Assembly: GCF_009792355.1 (NCBI RefSeq)
Contig: NZ_CP047045.1
Location: 1,948,501 to 2,012,500 of the forward strand
Direction of reading: 5' to 3'
Source of the DNA: Terricaulis silvestris
Lineage (GTDB): Bacteria; Pseudomonadota; Alphaproteobacteria; Caulobacterales; Aquidulcibacteraceae
DNA: 64,000 bases
The position numbers and the translations under genes were made by a program. The notes beneath the pieces are model-generated. The model had not been told where the DNA came from and did not search any database. It saw only the letters and a list, made by a program, of their open reading frames with translations. Below are positions 18,732 to 27,385 of this stretch, one piece after another (positions within the stretch are counted from its first letter, which is position 1; each line of letters opens with the position of its first letter).

Positions 18732-19490
18732 CTAAGACGCAGCCGGATGGGCCAAAATAATCGCTGCAAAGTCAGCTGCCTTGAGGCTAGCGCGGCCCAC
18801 CAGGGCGCCATCGACGCCCTCGACGGAAAAGATCTCCGCCGCGTTCTTGGGACCCACGGAGCCGCCGTAGAGGATGCGGATGGCGTTCGCCTGATCGCCG
18901 AAGCGTTCGGCAAGGACGCGCCTGATGAGGGTGTGGACCTCGGCGATCTCCGGCAAAGTCGGCGTGCGCGTCCCGCCGATGGCCCAAACCGGCTCGTAGG
19001 CGACGACGATGTTGGCGCCCTGCTCCGGCACGCTTTCGCGCACCTGCAGGCCGACGATTTCAGCGACGCGGCCGGCTTCGCGCTCGGCTTGGGTCTCACC
19101 GACGCAGATGATGGGCGTGACGCCCGCGGCGAGCGCTGCTTCCGCCTTCCGGCGCACCAGGTCGCTGGTTTCCCCGTGCAACGTACGGCGTTCGGAGTGA
19201 CCGACGATGATGCAGCGGGCGCCAGCATCGGCCAGCATGGCCGCGCTGATTTCGCCTGTGCGTGCGGAATCGTCGGCGATGGCGCTGCAGTCCTGAGCGC
19301 CGATCAGGATGGTCTTGCCCCTCACCTGCTCAGCGGCGGCGGCGATGTAGGTCGCGGTCGGGCAGATCAGCACGTCGACAACGCCTGACGCCGGGCCGAT
19401 CGTCTCGGCGAGCGCCGCGATTTCGCCCAGATCGGCGCTGCGGCCGAACATCTTCCAGTTTCCAGCGATCAACGGCTTGCGCGCGGCCAT
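18732..19490 (-). CDS. tpiA: Triosephosphate isomerase
   Basis: Interconverts dihydroxyacetone phosphate and glyceraldehyde-3-phosphate. 252 residues from ATG 19490. Catalytic residues are visible: Lys in AGNWKM, electrophilic His in IVGHSERR and base Glu in VAYEPVWAIGG, with the phosphate loop ILYGGSV. GGGAGG lies 7-12 nt upstream of the chosen ATG; the longer frame to 19562 would run into the divergent promoter region. Heads the tpiA-secG-pyrG gene order. Confidence 0.98.
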   Translation of the reverse strand: MAARKPLIAGNWKMFGRSADLGEIAALAETIGPASGVVDVLICPTATYIAAAAEQVRGKTILIGAQDCSAIADDSARTGEISAAMLADAGARCIIVGHSERRTLHGETSDLVRRKAEAALAAGVTPIICVGETQAEREAGRVAEIVGLQVRESVPEQGANIVVAYEPVWAIGGTRTPTLPEIAEVHTLIRRVLAERFGDQANAIRILYGGSVGPKNAAEIFSVEGVDGALVGRASLKAADFAAIILAHPAAS

Positions 19491-19522
19491 TTGGCCTCCC
19501 TCTCGACCCAGCTCCGGCGATT

Positions 19523-19538
19523 GCCCCCGCCTGGGGGC
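19523..19538. repeat. Small hairpin in the tpiA / foldase divergent spacer
   Basis: GCCCCC (19523-19528), loop GCCT, GGGGGC (19533-19538). It lies in the 89-nt divergent spacer between tpiA and the PpiD-like gene. It may be part of a 5' leader or an operator. There is only a weak T-run after it (GTCTTTA), so it is not a convincing terminator. Confidence 0.35.
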
Positions 19539-19579
19539 GTCTTTATGGTCCGGCGCCTTCACGCTTACCGGATGCGTTC

Positions 19580-21493
19580 ATGCTTCTGCAATTTCGTAAA
19601 CTCTCCCGCGGCTTCATCGCCAGCGTCATTCTGGGTCTGGTCGGCCTGGCGATGGTCGCGTTCCTCATTCCGCAGAGCGGGATTTCGATGCCCGGTTCGG
19701 CGAACCTGGTTCAAATCGGCGCGCGGACGGTGACGCCGGCCCAACTCTCGCGCGAATTGGAGCTGACGCTCCGAGGAGGACGCGCCAACGGACGCAATGT
19801 CTCGCAACAGGAGGCAGTCGACGCCGGTCTGCATTTGCGGTTGCTGGAAGGCATTATCGGCCGGCGCGCGTTCGACAATTACGCGCAGAAGATCGGCGTC
19901 AGCGCCAGTGACGCTCAGGTCGGCGAGCGCATCCGTTCGATCCCAGCCGTGATGAACCCGGTGACGCGCCAATTCGACCGCGCGGCATACGACGCATTCC
20001 TACAACAGCTTCAGTACAACCGGGCTGAGTTCGAAAACGACATGCGCGGCGACATCACGCGGGAAATGCTGATGCAGTCACTGGTCGCCGGCGTGCGCGC
20101 GCCGTCGAGCTTCGGCGCCATCGGCCTCGCCTACCAATCCGAGACCCGCGTGGTCTCCATTGCCGAAGCCCCGCTCTCCGCCGCTGGCGCGATTCCGCCG
20201 CCGACCGAAGCGCAGTTACAGACGTTCTGGGAAGAGAGCCAAGATTCGCTTCGCGTTCCGGAGTTCCGGGCGCTGACGCTGGTGTATGCGCGGCCGCAGG
20301 ATTTCATCGCGCGCGTCAACATTCCCGAGACGCGGTTGCAGGAGGAGTTCGAAGCGCGCCGTGCGGCGCTGACGCAACCGGAACGCCGCACCTATGTCCG
20401 CATCTCGGCGCAAACAGAGGCGCAGGCGAACGATGCGGCGGCGCGGCTTGGCCGTGGCGAGCGCGCGGACGCCGTTGCGGCAGCGCTCTCGCTCCAGGCA
20501 ACGCGTGGCGAGAACCACGCGCGCGCAGAAGTGACGGACGCCAACGTGGCCGCAGCGGTGTTCGAAATGCGGGCGGGCGCCGCGCCACGCGTCGTGCGCG
20601 GTTCGCTGACGCCGTGGGCTGTCGTTCAAGTGCAAGCGGTGACGCCGGCGGTTGAGCCAAGCTTAGCCGCGATGCGCGACGAGCTGCGGCAGGCCATCGC
20701 CATCGACGAAGCTGGCTCGCTCCTCAACACCGCGATCAACACGTTCGAGGATGCGCGGGCGAGCGGCACTCCAATTGCCGAGGCCGCGCGTCAAAGCGGG
20801 CTGGGCGTGGTCTCCATCCCGGCGGTTGAAGCCGGCGGTCACGACGCCCAAGGTAACGAGATCGAAGCTCTCGCGGGCATGGAAGAGCTGGTGACGACTG
20901 CCTTCGCCACCGACGAAGGCGAAGCCACGGATTTCGCGCCGGTCGGCGATGCGGATGTGATCATCTCGGTCGATAGCGTGACGCCGTCCTTCGTGCGCCC
21001 GCTCGACGATGTGCGTCCGCAGCTGACCGAAGTGTGGATTGGCCGCGAACGGGCGCGACGTCTCCGCGACATGAGCCAAGACGTCATCGAGGCCGTGCGC
21101 GGCGGTCAGAGCTTTGCGGCCGCGGCGCGGGCCAACCGCTTCAACATGCTGGTGAGTTCGCAGCAGATCGACCGGCGCATGGCGTCGCAGATTCCTGCGC
21201 GCGGTTTGGCCGGACAGATCTTTGCCGACCAACAGGGCGCGGTCGTCGCTGACGCGCGCGCCGACGGCCAAGCCATGCTGGTGGCGATTGTGGAACAGAT
21301 CAATCGCGTCGATCCGGCGGAACATCCCGAAGAAGTCGAGGCCACGCGCTTGCAGCTTCAGCAAACGCTTGGCGAGAGCTTTGCCGCCGCGCTGCAGGAC
21401 GAAATCATTCGCCGCGCCAACCCACGCCGGAACGAGCAATTGATCAACCAAACCTTCCGCCAGTCCGGCGACGAGGAAGCACCGGCGCAATGA
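19580..21493 (+). CDS. Peptidylprolyl isomerase, PpiD-like periplasmic foldase
   Basis: A 637-residue inner-membrane-anchored chaperone. There is one N-terminal helix (about residues 12-32, SVILGLVGLAMVAFLIP). It is followed by a SurA/PpiD N-terminal chaperone domain (about 40-200, VNAAYDxxL-like helices such as FDRAAYDAFLQQL). A parvulin-like region lies at about 250-360, where several canonical PPIase residues look degenerate. A second helical chaperone half follows, with a Gln/Arg-rich C-terminus. It assists folding of proteins leaving the Sec translocon (family knowledge). ATG 19580 is in frame and begins the cytoplasmic stub. Its stop overlaps the trpE start (ATGA), an arrangement conserved in many alphaproteobacteria. 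Confidence 0.88.
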   Translation: MLLQFRKLSRGFIASVILGLVGLAMVAFLIPQSGISMPGSANLVQIGARTVTPAQLSRELELTLRGGRANGRNVSQQEAVDAGLHLRLLEGIIGRRAFDNYAQKIGVSASDAQVGERIRSIPAVMNPVTRQFDRAAYDAFLQQLQYNRAEFENDMRGDITREMLMQSLVAGVRAPSSFGAIGLAYQSETRVVSIAEAPLSAAGAIPPPTEAQLQTFWEESQDSLRVPEFRALTLVYARPQDFIARVNIPETRLQEEFEARRAALTQPERRTYVRISAQTEAQANDAAARLGRGERADAVAAALSLQATRGENHARAEVTDANVAAAVFEMRAGAAPRVVRGSLTPWAVVQVQAVTPAVEPSLAAMRDELRQAIAIDEAGSLLNTAINTFEDARASGTPIAEAARQSGLGVVSIPAVEAGGHDAQGNEIEALAGMEELVTTAFATDEGEATDFAPVGDADVIISVDSVTPSFVRPLDDVRPQLTEVWIGRERARRLRDMSQDVIEAVRGGQSFAAAARANRFNMLVSSQQIDRRMASQIPARGLAGQIFADQQGAVVADARADGQAMLVAIVEQINRVDPAEHPEEVEATRLQLQQTLGESFAAALQDEIIRRANPRRNEQLINQTFRQSGDEEAPAQ

Positions 21494-23037
21494 CCTCAGA
21501 GCGACCACCGCTCGAGCCATCTTTAGAAGACTTCGCCGCCGCCTATGCAAAGGGCGGCGGTGTTGTATGGACCAAGCGCGTCAGCGATCTGGAGACGCCG
21601 GTTTCGGCGCTGTTGAAATTCGGCGCCGACAGGCCAGGCACGTTTCTGTTGGAAAGCGTGCAAGGCGGCGATTTCCGCGGCCGCTATTCCATCATCGGGC
21701 TCCGGCCCGATCTGGTGTGGCGCGTGAAGGATGGCCGCGCCGAGCAGAGCCGCGGCGGTTTCGCCGACAGCGCCTTCCGCGCCCACAAGGACGCACCGCT
21801 GAAGAGCTTGCGCAAATTGTTGGCGAAGTCGGCGCTGGAGTTGCCGCCTTCCCTGCCGCCAATGGCGGCGGGGCTGTTTGGGTATCTCGGCTACGACATG
21901 GCGCGCTTTATGGAGAAGCTGCCGGACAACACGGCAGATCCCATTGGCACGCCGGATGCGCTGCTGGTGCGCCCGACGGTGATTTGCGTGTTCGACAACG
22001 TGACCAGCGAGATCACCCTGGTGACGCCAGCGCGGCCACGCAGCGGACAAGGCGCAGCGGAGGCGTATCACGCAGCCGGGCAACGCTTGATGCGGATCGC
22101 GCGAGCCTTGGACCGGCCGTTGCCGAAACTCCCATCAAGACCCGCTGCTTCCAAGCCGCGCGAGCCGGTATCGAACACTACGCCGGATGATTACCGGGCG
22201 CTGGTCGAAAAGTGCAAAACGTACACGCGCACTGGAGACATCTTTCAGGTGGTGCCAAGTCAGCGTTTTTCGGCGCCATTCGCGCACGAGCCGCTGGCGC
22301 TTTATCGCTCGCTGCGGCGGCTCAATCCTTCGCCGTTTATGTACTACCTCAACTTCCAGGATTTTAGCGTCGTCGGATCGAGCCCGGAGATCCTGGTGCG
22401 TCTACGCGGTGACACGGTGACGATCCGGCCGATCGCGGGCACGCGGCCGCGCGGCGCGACGCCGGCCGAAGACTTGGCGTTGGAGCATGAATTGCTCGCC
22501 GACCCGAAAGAGCGTGCCGAGCATCTGATGCTGGTGGATTTGGCGCGCAATGATTTGGGGCGCGTTGCGGTGCGTGGCGGCGCGAGCGGCAATCTGGCGG
22601 CGGCGGCGGACGCCGGTTCAAAGCACGTGCGCGTGACGGAGTCGTTCACGATCGAGCGCTACAGCCACGTGATGCACATTGTCTCCAACGTCGAAGGCGA
22701 ACTTGCGCAAGGGCTAAACGCGCTCGATGCGCTGATCGCGGGCTTTCCGCACGGCACGGTGACGGGCGCGCCGAAGATCCGTGCGATGGAGATCATCAAC
22801 GAAGTCGAAAAGCACAGGCGCGGCATCTATGCCGGCGGGGTCGGCTATTTCGGCGCCGGCGGCGATATGGATACATGCATCGCGCTCCGAACCGGCGTGG
22901 TGAAACACGGCATGCTGTATGTACAGGCTGGCGGTGGCGTCGTGCTGGACAGCGACCCCGAGGCGGAGCTGCAGGAGACGCTGCACAAGTCGCGCGCGGT
23001 GTTTGGGGCTGCCGCGGAAGCTTGGCGCTACGATTGA
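21490..23037 (+). CDS. trpE: Anthranilate synthase component I
   Basis: First step of tryptophan synthesis, chorismate to anthranilate; 515 residues. The N-terminal LLES motif (FLLESVQGG) is the Trp feedback site. The catalytic chorismate-binding domain has GTRPRGATPAED, DPKERAEHLMLVDLARNDLGRV and FPHGTVTGAPKIRAMEII. Not fused to TrpG. Translationally coupled to the foldase gene upstream (ATGA 21490-21493). The glutaminase subunit trpG lies 1.25 kb downstream, beyond an unrelated DNA-glycosylase-like gene. Confidence 0.98.
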   Translation: MTSERPPLEPSLEDFAAAYAKGGGVVWTKRVSDLETPVSALLKFGADRPGTFLLESVQGGDFRGRYSIIGLRPDLVWRVKDGRAEQSRGGFADSAFRAHKDAPLKSLRKLLAKSALELPPSLPPMAAGLFGYLGYDMARFMEKLPDNTADPIGTPDALLVRPTVICVFDNVTSEITLVTPARPRSGQGAAEAYHAAGQRLMRIARALDRPLPKLPSRPAASKPREPVSNTTPDDYRALVEKCKTYTRTGDIFQVVPSQRFSAPFAHEPLALYRSLRRLNPSPFMYYLNFQDFSVVGSSPEILVRLRGDTVTIRPIAGTRPRGATPAEDLALEHELLADPKERAEHLMLVDLARNDLGRVAVRGGASGNLAAAADAGSKHVRVTESFTIERYSHVMHIVSNVEGELAQGLNALDALIAGFPHGTVTGAPKIRAMEIINEVEKHRRGIYAGGVGYFGAGGDMDTCIALRTGVVKHGMLYVQAGGGVVLDSDPEAELQETLHKSRAVFGAAAEAWRYD

Positions 23038-23046
23038 TTTCGCTTG

Positions 23047-24150
23047 ATGGCTACACAGCCGCCCACCTTTGACGATCTCCGCCGCTACGCGGTGGCGCGT
23101 ACGCTGTTTATGCCCACCACGCTGCCGCGCGCCATAGAACGCCTCGGCTTCGTGCAAGCTGATCCGATACGCGCGCCAGCGCGAGCCCAGGACCTGATCC
23201 TGCGCCACCGCGTGCGCGATTATCGCGCTGGCGATCTCGAGCGGCGCTACGCAAAGCTTGCGATCGAAGAGGACTTCTTCATCAACTACGGTTTCCTGCC
23301 GCGGGCGACGCATCAGCTCATGCACCCGCGCACGCCGCGCAAGCGATGGACAAAATCGCGGGCGGCGAAGGCCGCCGCTGTGCTCGCCTTCGTTCGCGAA
23401 CGCGGCGTCGTGCATCCGAGCGAGGTCGACGCGCGGTTCCAACACGGCAAGGTGCGCAATTGGTTCGGCGGGTCATCGAATGCCAGCACGCAATTGCTCG
23501 ACGACATGCACTATCGCGGGCTCGTCCGCATTGCCGGCCGAGCGGGCGGCGTGCGGCTTTACGAAGCGCGCGCCGAGACGCCCCCCGTCGAGGACGCGCC
23601 GGCTGCGATGGATGCGCTCATTGATGTGATCGTGCGCAAGTACGCGCCCATACCTGACCGCTCGCTTACCCAGCTCGCCTACCATTTGCGGGGCGGCGCG
23701 CCGCAATGGAGACGCCAACACCGCGCCGCGCTCAAGCGCGCACGCAAACGTTTGCCGTCGGCCGAGATCGATGGCGTGCGGTGGTTTTGGGCCGAAGGCG
23801 AGAACCCGCACAGCGCGCGCTGGATGACGCAATCGAGCGGCAGCGACTCCGTTCGCCTGCTCGCGCCGTTCGACCCTGTGGTTTGGGACCGGCGACGGTT
23901 CGAGATGCTTTGGGGTTGGGCTTATCGCTTCGAGGCCTACACGCCGGCGGCCAAACGCGGGCGCGGCTATTACGCGCTGCCGCTATTATGGCGCGACACC
24001 GTGATCGGGTGGGGCAATCTTTCCGTTGTGGACAATCGGCTGATCGCGCAATTGGGCTACCAATCCGGCAAGCCGCCTCGCGACGCCGCGTTTAAGTGCG
24101 CGCTCGATGAAGAGCTTGAGCGAGTAAGGGTGTTTTTGGGCATCGGCTGA
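23047..24150 (+). CDS. Winged-helix DNA glycosylase of the AlkZ/AlkX (YcaQ) family
   Basis: A 367-residue protein of the HTH_42 superfamily, whose members excise bulky or crosslinked alkylpurines. The N-terminal winged-helix block has ARTLFMP and RLGFVQADPIRAPARAQDLIL. The QAD triplet (about residues 37-39) corresponds to the Q-x-D catalytic motif of the AlkX branch. Later family blocks are present: FFINYGFLPRATHQLMHPR, LLAPFDPVVWDRRRFEMLWGWAYRFEAYTP and RGYYALPLLWRDTVIGWGNL. ATG 23047 (a TTG precedes it at 23044). It follows trpE by 9 nt, so it probably shares its transcript although functionally unrelated to tryptophan. Confidence 0.87.
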   Translation: MATQPPTFDDLRRYAVARTLFMPTTLPRAIERLGFVQADPIRAPARAQDLILRHRVRDYRAGDLERRYAKLAIEEDFFINYGFLPRATHQLMHPRTPRKRWTKSRAAKAAAVLAFVRERGVVHPSEVDARFQHGKVRNWFGGSSNASTQLLDDMHYRGLVRIAGRAGGVRLYEARAETPPVEDAPAAMDALIDVIVRKYAPIPDRSLTQLAYHLRGGAPQWRRQHRAALKRARKRLPSAEIDGVRWFWAEGENPHSARWMTQSSGSDSVRLLAPFDPVVWDRRRFEMLWGWAYRFEAYTPAAKRGRGYYALPLLWRDTVIGWGNLSVVDNRLIAQLGYQSGKPPRDAAFKCALDEELERVRVFLGIG

Positions 24151-24206
24151 TGGCCAATGGGCGAGCCCTATTTCATGAGCTGGATTTTCAGCTAAGGTGC
24201 CCACGC

Positions 24207-24251
24207 ATGACGCTCTGGTCCCCCACTCGATGGCGCGCGAACGAACGCTGA
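24207..24251 (+). CDS. Putative Trp leader peptide (14 residues, two Trp)
   Basis: ATG 24207 to TGA 24249-24251 encodes MTLWSPTRWRANER, with Trp at positions 4 and 9, 36 nt upstream of trpG. An AAGG lies about 10 nt before the ATG. Two Trp codons in 14 is far above chance for this residue, and the position fits a ribosome-mediated sensor of charged tRNA-Trp. It lacks the consecutive Trp codons of classical trpL, and I see no strong terminator with a T-run after it, so translational control is more plausible than transcription attenuation. Confidence 0.45.
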   Translation: MTLWSPTRWRANER

Positions 24252-24282
24252 TCCGTTTTGTTCACGCTTAGCCTTTGGGGCC
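24216..24282 (+). promoter_or_regulatory. Possible RNA switch: Trp-codon region pairs with the trpG ribosome-binding region
   Basis: GGTCCCC (24217-24223), which includes bases of the first Trp codon (TGG 24216-24218), can pair with GGGGCC (24277-24282) just upstream of the trpG ATG at 24287, with one bulged U. The paired bases include the only G-rich stretch (TTGGGG) that could serve as trpG Shine-Dalgarno. A ribosome stalled at Trp4 would mask the 5' arm and expose the site. The pairing is seen in sequence; the mechanism is inference. Confidence 0.35.
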
Positions 24283-24286
24283 GCTC

Positions 24287-24862
24287 ATGATCCTCGTCAT
24301 AGATAATTACGACAGCTTTGTTTATAACCTCGTCCACTACATCGAGGACTTCGGCGTGCAAACGGAAGTCCGCCGCAACGATGCGCTTTCCGTTTCCGAT
24401 GCCCTGAAGATGAAGCCGAAGGCGGTGGTGCTCTCGCCCGGACCCTGCACGCCAAACGAAGCCGGCATCTGTTTGGATTTTCTGCGTGAGGCGCCGGAGA
24501 GTTTGGCGATCCTCGGCGTGTGTCTCGGGCACCAGGCGATGGGGCAAGCGTTCGGCGGCGAGGTGGTGAGTGCGCAGGCGATCATGCACGGCAAGGTTTC
24601 CGACGTGACGCATCGCGGCGGCGGCGTGTTCAAAGGCCTGCCCTCCCCCTTCAAGGCGACGCGCTATCACTCGCTCGCGGTTAAGCGCGAGACGTTTCCG
24701 GACGTGATGACAATCGACGCGGAGACGGCCGACGGCGAAGTGATGGGCATGTCCCATAAATCGCGGCCGGTGTTTGGGGTGCAGTTTCACCCGGAATCGA
24801 TCGCGTCCGAGCATGGGCACGCGATCGTCGCGAACTTTCTGAGTGTGGCAGCGTTGCGATGA
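24287..24862 (+). CDS. trpG: Anthranilate synthase component II (glutamine amidotransferase)
   Basis: Supplies ammonia to TrpE; 191 residues. Class I glutaminase: ILVIDNYDSFVYNLVHY start, PGPCTPNEAG, Cys nucleophile C79 in GVCLGHQ, and His/Glu in VQFHPES. ATG 24287 begins the conserved MILVIDNYDSF. Its 3' end overlaps trpD by 4 nt (ATGA 24859-24862). A possible Trp leader peptide lies just upstream. Confidence 0.97.
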   Translation: MILVIDNYDSFVYNLVHYIEDFGVQTEVRRNDALSVSDALKMKPKAVVLSPGPCTPNEAGICLDFLREAPESLAILGVCLGHQAMGQAFGGEVVSAQAIMHGKVSDVTHRGGGVFKGLPSPFKATRYHSLAVKRETFPDVMTIDAETADGEVMGMSHKSRPVFGVQFHPESIASEHGHAIVANFLSVAALR

Positions 24863-25869
24863 GCCTCGCTGCGACGCTTTCGGCGCTGAAGGATGGCGGC
24901 TACGTCCAGTCATCCGAGATCGACGGCGCCTTCTCCGAAATCATGGATGGCGTCGCTTCGCATGATGACATCAAACAGTTCCTGACGCTCACCATGCCAC
25001 TGATGAACGCACCGCCGCTGATCGCAGCGGGCGCGCGGGCGTTGCGGTCGCGCATGGTGCGGGTGGCGGCGCCAGAAGGCGCGATCGATGTCTGCGGCAC
25101 GGGGGGTGATGGCGCGCACACGCTGAACATCTCGACGGCGGTGGCGTTCGTGGTGGCGGGTTGCGGCGTGCCCGTGGCCAAGCACGGCAATCGGGCGATG
25201 AGTTCAAGGTCTGGCGCGGCGGATGTGCTGGAAGCGCTGGGTGTGAAGCTCACGGGCGATGTGCCGACATTGGAGCGATGCTTGCGCGAGGCGGGGTTGG
25301 CGTTTCTGTTTGCGCAGAACCATCATCTGGCGATGCGTCACGTGGCGTTGGCGCGGCGTGAACTGGGGAAGCGGACGATTTTCAATCTGCTGGGGCCGCT
25401 CTCCAATCCCGCTGGCGTGAAGCGGCAGTTGATGGGCGTATTCAGCGTGGACTTTCTGGAGCCGGTGGCGGGGGCGCTGAAAGAGCTTGGTTGCGAAAAG
25501 GCTTGGGTGGTGCATGGCGCCGGCGGGCTGGATGAGCTTTCGGCGCAAGGGAGTGACGCCAACACCGTGGCGATCCTGGATGCCGGCGCGGTGACGATGG
25601 TGCGCGCGACGAGGGATGCGGAGATCAATCCGGACATACGCGGTGGCTTGGCCGCAGAAAACGCCGAAGAGATGATGGCGTTGCTCAATGGCGGCGGACG
25701 GCCGGGGCATCGCGACGCGGTGGCACTGAACGCGGCGGGCGCGCTGGTGGTAGCGGGGAAGGCTAAGGATGTGCCAGAGGGCTGGCCGATGGCGCTGAAG
25801 TCGATCGATAGCGGCGCTGCGCGTGGGGCGTTGGCGAACTTGATCGCCGTTTCGCAGAGCGCGCCATGA
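24859..25869 (+). CDS. trpD: Anthranilate phosphoribosyltransferase
   Basis: Transfers phosphoribose to anthranilate; 336 residues. PRPP-binding motifs: [39 protein letters not shown] and the [31 protein letters not shown] block. Overlaps both neighbours by 4 nt (trpG before, trpC after), so the three genes are translationally coupled. Confidence 0.98.
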   Translation: MSLAATLSALKDGGYVQSSEIDGAFSEIMDGVASHDDIKQFLTLTMPLMNAPPLIAAGARALRSRMVRVAAPEGAIDVCGTGGDGAHTLNISTAVAFVVAGCGVPVAKHGNRAMSSRSGAADVLEALGVKLTGDVPTLERCLREAGLAFLFAQNHHLAMRHVALARRELGKRTIFNLLGPLSNPAGVKRQLMGVFSVDFLEPVAGALKELGCEKAWVVHGAGGLDELSAQGSDANTVAILDAGAVTMVRATRDAEINPDIRGGLAAENAEEMMALLNGGGRPGHRDAVALNAAGALVVAGKAKDVPEGWPMALKSIDSGAARGALANLIAVSQSAP

Positions 25870-26642
25870 GCGTGCTGGCGAAGATCGTCGCGTACAAGCG
25901 CGAGGAAGTGGCGGCGCGGAAGCGGGAGCGCTCGCTGGACGCGTTGGAACGCGAAGCAGCAGAAGCGCCGGCGGTGCGCGGCTTTCGTGCGGCGCTGGAG
26001 CGGCAGACGACGGCGCTGATTGCGGAGATCAAGAAGGCGAGCCCGTCGAAGGGGTTGATCCGGCCTGACTTCGATCCGCCCGTGTTGGCGCGCGCCTATG
26101 CCGATGGCGGCGCGACATGTCTTTCCGTGCTGACAGATGCGCCGAGCTTTCAAGGGCATGAGGACTATCTGGTCGAAGCGCGGCGAGCGTGCGCCCTGCC
26201 CGTGCTGCGCAAAGATTTCATGATCGATCCTTGGCAGATCGCCGAGAGCCGGGTCATCGGCGCGGACGCGATCCTGATCATCATGGCGGCGGTTGACGAT
26301 GCATTGGCGCATGCGTTGGCCGATGCGGCGGCGGCGCACGCAATGGATGCGCTCGTGGAAGTGCATGACGAGCGCGAGATGGCGCGGGCGTTGGCGCTCG
26401 ATGCGAAGTTGATTGGCGTCAACAACCGCTCGTTGAAGACATTCGAAGCCGACCTCGCGACCACGGAGCGCTTGGTGACGATGGCGCCGAGCGACGTGCT
26501 GCTGGTCTCTGAATCTGGTATCGCGACGAACGCCGACATCGCGCGACTACAGCGCGCCGGGGCTCGCGCGTTTCTCGTGGGCGAGAGTTTGATGCGGCAA
26601 GAGGATGTGGCGGCGGCCACGCGGTCACTACTTGGCCGTTAA
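25866..26642 (+). CDS. trpC: Indole-3-glycerol phosphate synthase
   Basis: A 258-residue TIM-barrel enzyme that closes the indole ring. Conserved: [13 protein letters not shown] (catalytic Lys), [50 protein letters not shown] and [12 protein letters not shown]. Stand-alone, not fused to TrpF. Last gene of the trpGDC unit; lexA follows after 71 nt with its own promoter. In many relatives moaC-moeA lie between trpC and lexA; they are absent here. Confidence 0.98.
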   Translation: MSVLAKIVAYKREEVAARKRERSLDALEREAAEAPAVRGFRAALERQTTALIAEIKKASPSKGLIRPDFDPPVLARAYADGGATCLSVLTDAPSFQGHEDYLVEARRACALPVLRKDFMIDPWQIAESRVIGADAILIIMAAVDDALAHALADAAAAHAMDALVEVHDEREMARALALDAKLIGVNNRSLKTFEADLATTERLVTMAPSDVLLVSESGIATNADIARLQRAGARAFLVGESLMRQEDVAAATRSLLGR

Positions 26643-26653
26643 CTAAACTGGAC

Positions 26654-26683
26654 TTGACCGGGCGCCGTGAACGGATATAGAAC
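26654..26683 (+). promoter_or_regulatory. lexA promoter with SOS (LexA) box
   Basis: GAAC-ggatata-GAAC at 26669-26683 exactly matches the alphaproteobacterial LexA operator (GTTC-N7-GTTC read on the other strand). It overlaps a sigma-70-like promoter: TTGACC at 26654-26659, 16-nt spacing, TATAGA at 26676-26681. LexA binding would block the -10 element, so the gene is autoregulated. The lexA ATG lies 33 nt downstream of the -10 end. Confidence 0.85.
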
Positions 26684-26713
26684 ACAAATATCGTTCACCC
26701 TTTGGTCCAGGTC

Positions 26714-27385
26714 ATGCTGACAGCGAAACAAAAAGAACTGCTGCTCTATATCCATGAGCGGATCAAAGAGAGCGGCGTTTCGCCGTCCTTCGATGAAATG
26801 AAGGAGGCGCTCGATTTGGCGTCGAAATCCGGCATCCACCGGCTGATCACGGCGCTCGAAGAGCGCGGCTTTCTGCGGCGCCTGCCCCACCGGGCGCGGG
26901 CGCTGGAAGTGCTGAAGATGCCGGAAAGTGCGGCGCCTGCCGCGCCTGCGAAGGGGCGCAACTCGTTTAGGCCGAGCGTGGTCGGCGAAGGCCGCTCCAA
27001 TAGCGGCAGCATCCCTATTCTGGGCCAGATTGCGGCCGGTGTGCCGATCGAAGCGCTCCAAACCGAGATTGGCCGCATCACGCCACCGGACGATTTGCTC
27101 GGCAACGGCGATCATTTCGCGCTCGAGGTCAAAGGCGACTCGATGATCCAGGCCGGTATCCTCGATGGCGACGTGGTGCTGATCAAGAAAACCGACGTGG
27201 CCGATAGCGGCGATATCGTCGTGGCTTTGATCGACAACGAGGAAGCGACGCTGAAGCGCTTGCGCAAGCGCGGCAACTCGATTGCGCTCGAAGCGGCGAA
27301 CCCAAACTATGAGACGCGCATCTTTGGCCCTGACCGTGTGCAGATCCAGGGCAAGCTCGTCGCCATGATCCGGCGTTATTCCTGA
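26714..27385 (+). CDS. lexA: SOS repressor LexA
   Basis: 223 residues. N-terminal winged helix (about 1-65: [54 protein letters not shown]), a linker of about 40 residues, then the S24 self-cleaving domain. The cleavage site is Ala108-Gly109 ([10 protein letters not shown]), the nucleophile Ser143 (KGDSM) and the general base Lys181 (ATLKRL). ATG 26714 chosen; a TTG four codons upstream is possible. An SOS box overlaps its promoter. The 3' end overlaps the convergent comEC stop by 10 bp. Confidence 0.98.
   Translation: MLTAKQKELLLYIHERIKESGVSPSFDEMKEALDLASKSGIHRLITALEERGFLRRLPHRARALEVLKMPESAAPAAPAKGRNSFRPSVVGEGRSNSGSIPILGQIAAGVPIEALQTEIGRITPPDDLLGNGDHFALEVKGDSMIQAGILDGDVVLIKKTDVADSGDIVVALIDNEEATLKRLRKRGNSIALEAANPNYETRIFGPDRVQIQGKLVAMIRRYS

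Noticed and set aside
24178-24193. AGCTG-gatttt-CAGCT palindrome upstream of the Trp leader
   Set aside because: Five-base arms are too short to argue for an operator without other copies.
24252-24286. Transcription attenuator terminator before trpG
   Set aside because: No GC-rich stem followed by a T-run is present, so a classical attenuator was not called.
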